Below are positions 24,922 to 32,924 of a DNA stretch of 64,000 nt, one piece after another. Origin of the DNA: Evansella sp041820985 (GTDB taxonomy: Bacteria > Bacillota > Bacilli > Bacillales > Salisediminibacteriaceae); assembly GCF_041820985.1 (NCBI RefSeq), contig NZ_JBGUAU010000009.1, positions 130,758 to 194,757 of the forward strand, read 5' to 3'. Positions within the stretch are counted from its first letter, which is position 1, and each line of letters opens with the position of its first letter. The translations under genes were made by a program, and so were the position numbers. The notes under the pieces are model-generated. The model did not search any database, was not told where the DNA came from, and worked only from the letters and a program-made list of their open reading frames with translations.

Positions 24922-25272
24922 ATGAAATTATTATGGTTAATTCTTACTTTACTACCTGCACCATTTCTTTTTCACTTTTTTGAATATGGACATCGCATTG
25001 CCATTGAACATCCTTTTCTACTTTTAGGTACCATACTGTATATTGTCATAACTGGTGTATTGGCTGGTCATATAAAAATTCGATACATTATATTGGTTCA
25101 TGTTATTACAGGGATTTTCTCCTATCTTTTGGCTATGTCTCTAATCCCTGACGACGGTGCCTGGTTTAAGCCATTAAGTAGAGATCCGGTAATTATAATC
25201 ACTGCAATTATTTTCTTCGTTGGACAATTATTAGTTAGTCTTTTTACCAGAATACTATTTGTGAAAAAATAA
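24922..25272 (+). CDS. Four-helix membrane protein, unknown
   Basis: About 116 aa from ATG 24922 (GGAGGGA upstream with a 4-6-nt spacer; the earlier TTG at 24901 lacks a site). Four hydrophobic segments (about 3-20, 32-52, 56-76, 92-112), one short polar loop (PDDGAWFKPLSRDP). No family recognised. Confidence 0.55.
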   Translation: MKLLWLILTLLPAPFLFHFFEYGHRIAIEHPFLLLGTILYIVITGVLAGHIKIRYIILVHVITGIFSYLLAMSLIPDDGAWFKPLSRDPVIIITAIIFFVGQLLVSLFTRILFVKK

Positions 25273-25375
25273 CTAAACTATCTTATTACTGAAAAAATGG
25301 TCTAGCGATTCCTGTATTAGTAACTGGAATGCTAGCTCAAATGGATTGCAATCCTAAAAGAGAGGGGGGGATTTC

Positions 25376-25549
25376 ATGCCTCAAGGTGACATTGCTTTAA
25401 TAACCATTCTTTCCTTAATGTTTGTTTTTATAGTTGGAGTAGTATTGCTAATTGTACTTTGGTTTAAAAGTAGTTATAGAGAAAAGGATATTAAAATCAA
25501 AGAACTAAAAAGAGAAATTGAAGAACTAAAAAAACGAACTTCAAGTTAG
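25376..25549 (+). CDS. Small membrane/coiled-coil protein, 57 aa
   Basis: ATG 25376 behind AGAGGGGGGG with a 5-nt spacer; TAG at 25549. One membrane segment (residues 7-30, ALITILSLMFVFIVGVVLLI) is followed by a charged helix with heptad-like Leu/Ile spacing (IKELKREIEELKKR). The layout resembles DUF4083-type small membrane proteins of bacilli, but I am not certain of the family. Confidence 0.6.
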   Translation: MPQGDIALITILSLMFVFIVGVVLLIVLWFKSSYREKDIKIKELKREIEELKKRTSS

Positions 25550-25746
25550 GAAGCATCCTTTTGGAACAAACGAGAAGCGAGAGTAGAACTCAAAATGAAT
25601 AGAGATATGCTTAGTTTTATAAGAATCTAAGTTGTGAATTTGTGAAGGTTTGTTCTTTCACAAGTGGAAAGCTATTACTTTATAAGACACGCTTTTTTAA
25701 TTATAAAGAGGTGAAGTATATCTATTAAATAATTGGAGTGACGACA

Positions 25747-25971
25747 ATGGAGAAGGATACAGAAAATCAAATTTTAAATGAACTAAAAAATATAAATAAG
25801 TCGTTACATGATATTAACATTAAAATAGATAACATAGATAGTGAGGGTAAACCAACCTTTATTTTATGGGATGTTATAAGGTCCTTGTTAATCGGAGTTT
25901 TTATTGTAGGTCCTGCCATAGTAGTAGTGGTAGTTATCATTCAAATCATTAGCAGTTGGATATTTAACTAA
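25747..25971 (+). CDS. Small membrane protein, 74 aa
   Basis: ATG 25747 with GGAG 8 nt upstream; the longer frame from GTG 25738 starts inside the site. An N-terminal amphipathic helix with regular Ile/Leu spacing (ENQILNELKNINKSLHDINI) is followed by one long hydrophobic segment (about 46-70, GVFIVGPAIVVVVVIIQII). It lies close to the 57-aa gene in the same direction. Function unknown. Confidence 0.5.
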   Translation: MEKDTENQILNELKNINKSLHDINIKIDNIDSEGKPTFILWDVIRSLLIGVFIVGPAIVVVVVIIQIISSWIFN

Positions 25972-26088
25972 AGGGTAACAATAGTGAAGAAGCCTTTGGT
26001 GCTGTTGCTGCGCGAAAGGGAAGATTATTTTAGTTGGTGGACTGTTTCACATTTTGTAGGAATATGATAAGCAACTATTAAAAACAAT

Positions 26089-26235
26089 GAGGCTGGGTCA
26101 TAACGAAAGTGTAGCACGGAAAAGACGACCGATTGGTAACCTTAGCGGAAGAAAAATACGAAGACTCCGGTGGGATCAAAAGGCAAAGGTGAGACCCCAA
26201 GAGTGCATAAGCACTCGGCGGCTCACCAGCCACGG
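26089..26235 (+). repeat. Dispersed palindromic element, family A copy 3
   Basis: Shares with the 12071 copy GGTCATAA-CGAAAGTGTA, AAATACGAAGACTCCGG, GGTGAGACCCCAAGAGTGC and GCACTCGGCGGCTCACC. The inner pair GAGTGCATAAGCACTC forms the hairpin tip. The region 25972-26088 before it shows no gene. Confidence 0.8.
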
Positions 26236-26247
26236 AACCTGTGATTA

Positions 26248-26928
26248 TTAGAACTTCAATTGTTTTCCCGTATAGTCCATATAAGAGTGCTCTGATGCAA
26301 CTTGTTTTTTACCCTCGATCATATCTACTAAGTCTGTTGCAACTTGTTCCGGATCGAGGGGTGCTTTCTCTCCACCCATATCCGTGTGCATCCAGCCTGG
26401 GTGAACGGAATAAACAGCAGCGTGTTTATAAGCCAACCTTAGTTTCTCCGAAAACATGTTAAGAGCTGCTTTCGACATTCCATAAAAGTAATCGCTACCA
26501 TATGTATTGGTAATGCTTCCTGCATCAGAGGAGATGTTCATCAGTATTGGTGCGTCGCTCATCAGAGGAAGGAAATGCTTCACCACTCGAATCGGACCGA
26601 AAGTGTTTATTTCAAAGGTCTTCAACCCCTCTTCCAAATCTAACTCCGTCACTTCTTTATCTCGACTGTATAGTACTCCCGCGTTATTTATGATTGCGTG
26701 TAAAACAAGGTCTTCACTCTTTAACGTTTCCTTCGCTTGACCCACACTTTCTTCTCCACCCACATCCATCTTCAGTGTGATTATTTGATCCGAATGTTTT
26801 TCTTTCAACTGCTCAAGATCTAGGGAAGTAGAACGAGACGCTGCGATGACACGATGACCTCTCTTTACACCTTCTTTTACCAATGCTAAACCTAACCCTC
26901 GGTTTGCTCCTGTAACTAATATGTTCAA
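26248..26928 (-). CDS. SDR-family oxidoreductase
   Basis: About 226 aa. Cofactor motif VTGANRGLGLALV at the N-terminus, INNAGVLYS, catalytic Ser in MNISSDAGSI, and YFYGMSKAAL (YxxxK); SVHPGWMHTDMGG near the end. The frame opens at GTG 26937 inside AGGAG; the TTG at 26928 has an 8-nt spacer and is preferred. It resembles carbonyl-reductase-like SDRs of bacilli (YciK/C-factor type). Substrate unknown. Confidence 0.85.
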   Translation of the reverse strand: MNILVTGANRGLGLALVKEGVKRGHRVIAASRSTSLDLEQLKEKHSDQIITLKMDVGGEESVGQAKETLKSEDLVLHAIINNAGVLYSRDKEVTELDLEEGLKTFEINTFGPIRVVKHFLPLMSDAPILMNISSDAGSITNTYGSDYFYGMSKAALNMFSEKLRLAYKHAAVYSVHPGWMHTDMGGEKAPLDPEQVATDLVDMIEGKKQVASEHSYMDYTGKQLKF

Positions 26929-27031
26929 TATAATCACTCCTATTTCTTGATAATCAGGCTTTGTATCCGTAACTGAACCGATACTTTTTTCATAGTAATA
27001 TTATAGCTTCGAATTAAAACGAGGTGAAAGT

Positions 27032-27676
27032 ATGAATCACCATATTTATTATACCGCTCTAGGAGATTCGTTAACAGCTGGGATAAGTGGTCTCTTCAAA
27101 AAAGGATTTGTGCAAAAATATGCTTCTCTCCTTGAAAACCATCTACAGCGACCAGTCATTCCACATATTTTTGCAAAACCACGAATAACTTCGTCTTATT
27201 TACTAAACATGATGCGAACAAATCCAGAAATTTATCGAAGCATTTACCATTCTTCCGTCATAACCATTACGATAGGTGGCAATGATCTTCTACAAGCAAA
27301 TCGAGCATACAACAAAACGAAGGATTTTCGTGTATTTGAAAAAGCCTATTACACGTATTATGAAAATATCACGAAGATCATCCAGTTGATACAGTCCATT
27401 AAGAAGCAGTCAAATGATTCCGAATACGTGATCCAATTTATTGGTGTCTATAACCCTTTCCCTAATTTACCTTATGGAGACCATTGGGTACACCAATTTA
27501 ATTCGTTATTAGCTTCTTTTTCAAACGAAAACATCATTTATGTGGATGTACATTCACCGTTTTCTCAATACGGGAAAAAAGTATTGTCGCTAGGAATTCA
27601 CCCTAATGGAAAAGGCTACGAAGTCATGGCAAACCAGCTGTTTCAATCGTTGAATACAGATAGAGACACATCATAG
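27032..27676 (+). CDS. SGNH/GDSL-type esterase or lipase
   Basis: 214 aa. Block I GDSLTAGISG with the nucleophile Ser, block III IGGNDLL (oxyanion Asn), and block V with His in GIHPNGKGY. No signal peptide is seen, so it should be cytosolic, unlike many secreted relatives. The spacing of blocks fits the YpmR/LipR-like SGNH hydrolases of bacilli. Ribosome binding site GAGGTGAAAGT. Substrate not predictable. Confidence 0.88.
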   Translation: MNHHIYYTALGDSLTAGISGLFKKGFVQKYASLLENHLQRPVIPHIFAKPRITSSYLLNMMRTNPEIYRSIYHSSVITITIGGNDLLQANRAYNKTKDFRVFEKAYYTYYENITKIIQLIQSIKKQSNDSEYVIQFIGVYNPFPNLPYGDHWVHQFNSLLASFSNENIIYVDVHSPFSQYGKKVLSLGIHPNGKGYEVMANQLFQSLNTDRDTS

Positions 27677-27686
27677 ATTTACTTTT

Positions 27687-27715
27687 AATGGCAAGGCGGA
27701 ACCTTGCCATTTTTT
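27687..27715 (+). terminator. Terminator after SGNH hydrolase gene
   Basis: Stem AATGGCAAGG/CCTTGCCATT followed by TTTT. Confidence 0.8.
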
Positions 27716-27810
27716 ATACTTTAAGAAAGTTTAACTTCGCTAAAGGATTAAAGTATAAGATATACTAAGGCTTTCGCCATTAAGGACTTGGCGATAAGCC
27801 AAGTTTATCT
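27714..27810. repeat. Dispersed palindromic element, family B copy 1
   Basis: About 97 bp with two internal hairpins: TATACTTTAA (27715)/TTAAAGTATA (27748), and ACTTGGC-GATAA-GCCAAGT near the other end. Two further copies in the opposite orientation lie at 61976-62071 and 63660-63750. The copies share almost every base over about 90 nt. No coding capacity. Confidence 0.88.
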
Positions 27811-27837
27811 AATTGTGTTTCGGTCCTGTATGTGGCC

Positions 27838-28602
27838 CTATTCCATCTCACTCTGTTTCATTTGATATTCCATCGCTTCATTTAGCCAATTCTGTTCTTC
27901 TTCGGTAAAAGGAGATGTTGTTTTTTCCAACTCTTGAATATCTAATTCCTCAACGTTTGCGTCAGCAAGCTTTTGTATTAAGCTTTCGCCTAAGAAGGAG
28001 AAGGCTTTTTCAAGATATGAAGTAACCATTTGTTGTACCTGAGGGTCATCTACAGGGCGACCATATAACTCTTTTACATTCTTTGCTAACTGTATATAGC
28101 CTTGATCAAGTATTGATTTTTCCTCTTCCGTTTTCTTTGATAACTCATCTGCTACATCCGTAAGCATATTTTTCTTCATCCATTCCTCTTGGCTGCTTTC
28201 CGTACTCATACCGTAAATGATACTTAATAATATGGCACTATCTACCTCTTTTTCCTGCTCGATTACTTTGATTACTCTTTTAATAGCATTCATTGACTGC
28301 TCTATTCGATCTTTTTCTTTTTCTAAAGCTTGTAAGTGCTGATGTAAAGATTCATTTAAATCCACAGTAAAGCTAGTTTCATGTAATAAGGTTGATATTT
28401 GTTCTAAGCTATAACCAAGAAGCTTTAAGCTCATAATTTTGTGTAAGGTGATAATGTCTTGTTGTGTGTATTTGCGGTGCCCAGACGTAGGATGCTTTTC
28501 CGGAGATAGAATACCAATTTCATCATAATAATGTAACGTTCGAACAGAAAACCCCGTTCTTTCTGAGAACTCTCCAACAGAGTACTTTTCAGGCATAGTC
28601 AT
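27838..28602 (-). CDS. MerR-family regulator with TipAS-like C-terminal domain
   Basis: About 254 aa. MerR HTH at the N-terminus (KYSVGEFSERTGFSVRTLHY, then YDEIGIL), a coiled-coil dimerisation helix (about 80-125), and a C-terminal TipAS-type domain (LSKKTEEEKSILDQGYIQLAK, then VKELYGRPVDDPQVQQMV). Such proteins activate multidrug or stress genes when a ligand binds the C-terminal pocket. The longer frame to 28635 lacks a site; GGGAG lies 8 nt before ATG 28602. No obvious exporter is adjacent, so its target is unknown. Confidence 0.88.
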   Translation of the reverse strand: MTMPEKYSVGEFSERTGFSVRTLHYYDEIGILSPEKHPTSGHRKYTQQDIITLHKIMSLKLLGYSLEQISTLLHETSFTVDLNESLHQHLQALEKEKDRIEQSMNAIKRVIKVIEQEKEVDSAILLSIIYGMSTESSQEEWMKKNMLTDVADELSKKTEEEKSILDQGYIQLAKNVKELYGRPVDDPQVQQMVTSYLEKAFSFLGESLIQKLADANVEELDIQELEKTTSPFTEEEQNWLNEAMEYQMKQSEME

Positions 28603-28682
28603 ATATATTCCTCCCATTTCAAATGATAATCCCATTATAAAACCTCACGTTACTAGAGGTTCAAGAGGAGTTTTCAAATGAT

Positions 28683-28925
28683 TTAGAGAGGGTTGATATT
28701 TTCCGTTCCTAAAATAAACGGTAGTAAAGCCACGATGATCCCTGCAATAAATAAAAGACCACCTAACATTTTTATTACTAAACCTTTATGTTCTCCGAAT
28801 ACCGACCACGAGTTAAAATTAACAATCCATAGGGCACCTTTTGCAAAGACAAGATATCCCAAAATCATAATAAAGAGTCCAACAATAATTGTTAATATAA
28901 CTTCTATTTGCAATATAATCACCAT
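28683..28925 (-). CDS. Small two- to three-helix membrane protein
   Basis: 80 aa at most. Three hydrophobic stretches (about 3-25, 30-37, 50-72) and the conserved-looking segment ALWIVNFNSWSVFGEH. Start unclear: ATG 28925 and GTG 28922 both sit very near AAAAGG. It lies 80 nt upstream of the MerR gene in the same direction. Family not recognised. Confidence 0.5.
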   Translation of the reverse strand: MVIILQIEVILTIIVGLFIMILGYLVFAKGALWIVNFNSWSVFGEHKGLVIKMLGGLLFIAGIIVALLPFILGTENINPL

Positions 28926-29090
28926 CCTTTTATTAGTATGTATTACGAATCTACTTCAAGAAGATTTCATAGATGGAGATAGCTTTTACTAGGAAGAGAA
29001 AAAAAGCTGATCCTTTGTCATTTTTTATGTCAAAAGATCAGCTGTATATATATAAACAATCACTAGAGGAAAGAAGAAAAAAAGTACCAC

Positions 29091-29684
29091 TTACAACTCA
29101 ATATCATATTCCATTTTCTTTGCTACCGCTTTCGAAACTTCTTTTCCATGTAGGCGAGATATTAAATGGAATGACATATTTATACCAGCTGATATTCCTC
29201 CAGAAGTAAGGATAGATCCTTCATCGACGAACTTCACATCACGCTGAACAGAGACGAGAGGATACTCCTTCTCTAATCTGTCCATGTCCATCCAATGTGT
29301 GGTAGCACTTTTCCCATTTAAGACACCTGCTTCAGCAAGGAGAAGTGCCCCAGTACAAACAGAAGTCATAAACTCTACCTTATCGTGTTGGTTAACAATC
29401 CACTGAATCACTTTAGGATTATTGATTTCAATTTCTTCAGCACCGAATCCTCCTGGCACAATCACAATGTCTAATTTAGGATGGTTCTCAAAACTATAGT
29501 CTGTAGTAACCTTCAGACCATTTCTAGCTGAAATCATCTTGCCATCTTCCGAAATGGTTTTCACTTTAAAAGGCTTAGAATCTGAATCAGGTATAAATGC
29601 CAGAGAAAACACTTCAAATGGACCAGCAAAATCTAACACTTCCACTTCATTAAATAACAAAATCCCTACTATTCGTTGTGACAT
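29091..29684 (-). CDS. DJ-1/PfpI family protein (isonitrile hydratase-like)
   Basis: About 197 aa. Class I glutamine-amidotransferase-like fold: VLDFAGPFEVFS, IVIVPGGFGAEE and the nucleophile elbow SVCTGALLLAEAGVLNGK with the reactive Cys, then ATTHW. This pattern is that of the InhA/AraC-GATase subgroup. GGGGGA lies 7 nt before ATG 29684, inside a longer TTG-started frame. The longer frame would overlap the stop of the upstream acyl-CoA ligase gene; with the ATG start the two genes are 17 nt apart and probably one operon. Substrate unknown. Confidence 0.8.
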   Translation of the reverse strand: MSQRIVGILLFNEVEVLDFAGPFEVFSLAFIPDSDSKPFKVKTISEDGKMISARNGLKVTTDYSFENHPKLDIVIVPGGFGAEEIEINNPKVIQWIVNQHDKVEFMTSVCTGALLLAEAGVLNGKSATTHWMDMDRLEKEYPLVSVQRDVKFVDEGSILTSGGISAGINMSFHLISRLHGKEVSKAVAKKMEYDIEL

Positions 29685-29701
29685 TTCATTTCCCCCTAAT
29701 T

Positions 29702-31243
29702 TCAAATTGAATATTTACTCAGCGCCTTCTTATCAAGTTTCCCTAACGGAGTATAAGGCATATTTTTTACAATCTTCATTTCTTTTGGCAGTTGACGTCT
29801 AGCTACTCTCGGTTTTATCCAAGCAAAGAGTTCTTCTGTTGAAAGCTCCGCACCTTGTTTTGGTAAAACAAAGGCCTTCAATCTTTCTCCAAATTGTTCG
29901 TCCTCTATCCCGATAACAGCCACATCCTCAATAGAAGGATGCTTTATGAGTATCTGCTCCACTTCAATGGGGTAAACATTTTCACCACCGGAAATGATCA
30001 TATCATCGGTTCTCCCACATAAGAAAAAATAGCCGTGCTCGTCTTGGTATCCTAAGTCTCCCGTTTGAATCCAAGAGTGTTTCCTGTTTGATATGGACCA
30101 ATCATTTTTTATTGAAAGTTGACCTACCACACCATTTTTAACCTCACACTTGTTACCATCTAACACAGCTATCTGCATCCCGTCTATTTTTTTCCCAATC
30201 GTAGTAGGAGCGGACTGTAAATCCTCTGGTGTAGCAATAAAGTTCAAACCCGCTTCGGAAGTACCATATAAGTTGTACAACACGTTTCCTAATTGCTGAG
30301 AAGTTTCCTGAATCAATTTGGTACTCAGTTTTGCACCACCTGAAGCAATGCAAGCTAGTGATTTCAACGATTGCGGATCAGCCTGTAACATTTTTTGGAG
30401 CATCAATGGAACTACAGTGACTACTTCCACTTGATGTTGCTGTATTAAATTGCACGCTTTCTTTGCATCAAACCCTGTGCTAATCACGGATTTTTTTCCT
30501 AACGGCATAAATAAAAGCAAAACAGCAATCCCATACCCATGATAAATCGGTGTGGCGATATAAGCTGTATTATATTTTTCGATACTTAGGCGGTTAAAAA
30601 AAGCTAGAAAAGGATGTAAATAGTTAAAGAGTGAAGGCTTATGTGCTGCAGCTTTGGATGCCCCTGTGGTTCCACTCGTTTGAAGAATAAGTTTGCTTGA
30701 AGAAGTTCTTGGAATAGCTGTTTTGTGATTAGGTACTATCGTATTTATTGCTGGTAGAGAATCGTGATAAGTTAATAGACGCGCATTCTTATACTGAGAT
30801 TGTTCCAGTAAAGTGCTTGCTTCAGCATCATGAATGATTAAATGAAATTGATGCTGCTGGACCATGTTATTGAATTGATCCTTGCTTGTTTCTGTATGTA
30901 AAAAATAGATGTCAGCACCTAGTCGCGAAACAGCAAATATTGCTTTCACAAGAGAAGCATGATTTTTACATAAAAAAGCGACCTTATGTCCACTTCCAAG
31001 CTGGTGCTTCTCCTTTAGCCAAACAGCAAGTTGCATCGATTGTTCATAAAGTTCATGATAAGTCAACGTTTCACGGTCATCTACTAAGGCGATGTTCTTT
31101 CTAAATTTCATGGCAGAGAAATGTAATAGCACCATTATATTGATTCCATTCTTGACTAGGGCTGCGAATAATCGATATATCGACAGTGGAGAAAGTAGTT
31201 GTATCTTAAATAACACATACATTAGTCTGACTATCTTCATCAT
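29702..31243 (-). CDS. AMP-forming acyl-CoA ligase (ANL superfamily)
   Basis: 513 aa. ANL motifs in order: LILQTSGTTGASKAAAHK (P-loop-like), YNLYGTSEAG, QTGDLGYQDEHGYFFLCGR, DDMIISGGENVYPIEVE, and the C-terminal catalytic Lys in TPLGKLDKKAL. A hydrophobic N-terminal stretch (about 1-45) precedes the usual start of the fold, suggesting membrane association. Its start overlaps the stop of the SDR gene in a TAATGATG arrangement, so the two are translationally coupled. A fatty or aryl acid substrate is likely; the pairing suggests activation and reduction of the same lipid. Confidence 0.85.
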   Translation of the reverse strand: MMKIVRLMYVLFKIQLLSPLSIYRLFAALVKNGINIMVLLHFSAMKFRKNIALVDDRETLTYHELYEQSMQLAVWLKEKHQLGSGHKVAFLCKNHASLVKAIFAVSRLGADIYFLHTETSKDQFNNMVQQHQFHLIIHDAEASTLLEQSQYKNARLLTYHDSLPAINTIVPNHKTAIPRTSSSKLILQTSGTTGASKAAAHKPSLFNYLHPFLAFFNRLSIEKYNTAYIATPIYHGYGIAVLLLFMPLGKKSVISTGFDAKKACNLIQQHQVEVVTVVPLMLQKMLQADPQSLKSLACIASGGAKLSTKLIQETSQQLGNVLYNLYGTSEAGLNFIATPEDLQSAPTTIGKKIDGMQIAVLDGNKCEVKNGVVGQLSIKNDWSISNRKHSWIQTGDLGYQDEHGYFFLCGRTDDMIISGGENVYPIEVEQILIKHPSIEDVAVIGIEDEQFGERLKAFVLPKQGAELSTEELFAWIKPRVARRQLPKEMKIVKNMPYTPLGKLDKKALSKYSI

Positions 31244-32076
31244 TACTTCCTCCTATTGTTTTTGGACATATCCCAAAAGCTCGTGAGAAAAATAGATACT
31301 AATTGTCCAAAAATGAGCCACCACGGCTGATATCTTTTCTTTTTTGTATACATTGATTTACAGATAATTCTGGCCGCATCGCTCGAAATCATTGCAGGTA
31401 TGTTGCGATATGCAGCGGTCGGTTCGATCATTGGTGTTCTTACTAATGGAAGATAAATAGATGTAACGGAAATCCCCTGGCTTTTCAACTCAGGCTGCGC
31501 GGACCTTAGCCACACATCAAAGGCAGATTTAGAAGCCTGATATGCGGAAAAATAAGGAACAGGAGCTAATAGCGCATTAACAGTAGATACGTTGATAATA
31601 TGGCCTCGTTGTTTTTCTAAGACAGGAATGAGAGATAGAAGCAGTTGCACTGGTGCAAAGTAATTAATTGCCATCGTTCGTGTGAAATCATGATAACGAT
31701 CGAAAGATTCATAGAGTGATCGCTTAATAGATAGCCCTGCATTGTTCACCACGAAATCCAGGTCAGTAGGGAGGTCATGGAGAAATGTTAGGAAGCGTTT
31801 CATCTCCGCTTCGTCTCGAAGATCTCCTTGAAAGAAAGTAACTTTTGCCCCTTTTGGTTCGATCTTCTCTTTTATTTCGGCAAGTCGCTCTCCTCTTCTC
31901 GCCACTAAGATTAACTGGCATGGTATGTCCGCCAATTGATAGGCTACTTGTTCCCCAATTCCAGAACTTGCCCCAGTGATAAGGATGGACTTGCCTGTTA
32001 GTGCTGTGTGAAGTTTGTTCTTGTTTATGTTTTTTTGGAAAAATAGAATTGTTTCTATCAAACGGTACATTTTCAT
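31243..32076 (-). CDS. SDR-family oxidoreductase coupled to acyl-CoA ligase
   Basis: 277 aa. GKSILITGASSGIGEQVA (cofactor), NNAGLSIKRS, NVSTVNALLAPVPYFSAYQA with YQASK, and a basic, aromatic C-terminal tail (KKKRYQPWWLIFGQLVSIF) that may attach to the membrane. It resembles SDRs acting on acyl chains or membrane lipids. AGGTG lies 6 nt before ATG 32076. It is the first gene of a three-gene operon with the ligase and the PfpI protein. Confidence 0.85.
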   Translation of the reverse strand: MKMYRLIETILFFQKNINKNKLHTALTGKSILITGASSGIGEQVAYQLADIPCQLILVARRGERLAEIKEKIEPKGAKVTFFQGDLRDEAEMKRFLTFLHDLPTDLDFVVNNAGLSIKRSLYESFDRYHDFTRTMAINYFAPVQLLLSLIPVLEKQRGHIINVSTVNALLAPVPYFSAYQASKSAFDVWLRSAQPELKSQGISVTSIYLPLVRTPMIEPTAAYRNIPAMISSDAARIICKSMYTKKKRYQPWWLIFGQLVSIFLTSFWDMSKNNRRK

Positions 32077-32321
32077 GTATACACCTGGTTTCGTTATGGA
32101 GTGTAAAAATATTTTTTCAACGGTGGCGTACTTGAATCAACATAGTTTACATTTTATTTGGGCCGGGAGTTTTGCTCACCATCCAGCGCTAGCGGAAACA
32201 TGTTGTCTCAAGGTTATTTTAACAGAAAATGCTAAAAGTGCTTATAGAAATTTAGATAAGTGCTTTCTCTCTTTATAAAAATAGATAGATAGAATGCGAG
32301 CAAGTGCATGAGTGACTTGGA

Positions 32322-32692
32322 AGGTTCGCTTGAGGAACGAAAAGTCTCCTGAAAGGCTCGCTCTCGTTCCGATCGCACCTTTCACAAGCGAAAACGTCGC
32401 TGAAAGGCTCGCTCTCGCTCTGATCGTACCTTTCACAAGCGAAAACGTCGCTGAAAGGCTCGCTCTCGCTCTGATCGCACCTTTCACGAGCAAAAACGTC
32501 GCTGAAAGGGTCGCTCTCGCTCTGATCGCACCTTTCACGAGCGAAAAGTCTCCTGAAAGGATCGCTCTCGCTCCGATCGTACCTTTCACAAGCGAAAACG
32601 TCGCTGAAAGGCTCGCTCTCGCTCCGATCGCACCTTTCATGAGCGAAAACGTCGCTGAAAGGCTCGCTCTCGCTCTGATCGTACCTCTCAAG
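32322..32692. repeat. 51-nt tandem array, seven units
   Basis: Units starting GAAAGGCTCGCTCTCG begin at 32351, 32402, 32453, 32504, 32555, 32606 and 32657, exactly 51 nt apart, with a partial unit before. Each contains TGAAAGG and CCTTTCA, able to form a 7-bp stem around a CTCGCTCTCGCT-type loop. Differences between units are single bases and one block swap (AAAGTCTCC for AACGTCGC), so unequal exchange or conversion is likely. Confidence 0.92.
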
Positions 32693-32840
32693 ATAATTAT
32701 ATCTCCTCAACTACAAGTTTTTCAGCTATCCTGCACTTCCTAATAAAAATCACCTTCCACCTGATTGATGCTCCCTCCCTCCGTTCTTTTTCGTCAAGCA
32801 CCATGCTCCCATTTTCCCAATACCTATTTACCAAATAAAA

Positions 32841-32875
32841 ACCCTCCACAATGTCAAATCAACACTGTGAAGGGT
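32841..32875 (-). terminator. Terminator of ilvD
   Basis: ACCCTCCACA/TGTGAAGGGT stem (one G-T pair). On the minus strand it is followed by TTTTTATTTGG. Confidence 0.75.
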
Positions 32876-32924
32876 CTCAAAACTTGGTTATGCCTACAGA
32901 AATATCAGGCCACACTCCGTAATC

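Larger units (their letters stand above)
32077..32924. other. Long intergenic region with 51-nt array, no gene supported
   Basis: About 850 nt. Frames of 143-149 aa are open here on both strands, but they are products of the 51-nt repeat (a multiple of three, without stops). Outside the array I see only the ilvD terminator. Confidence 0.7.

Noticed and set aside
32242..32743. Overlapping open frames of 143-149 aa on both strands with 17-residue repeats.
   Set aside because: They arise from the 51-nt array, whose unit is a multiple of three and lacks stops. There is no ribosome binding site or start context, and several frames are equally open.
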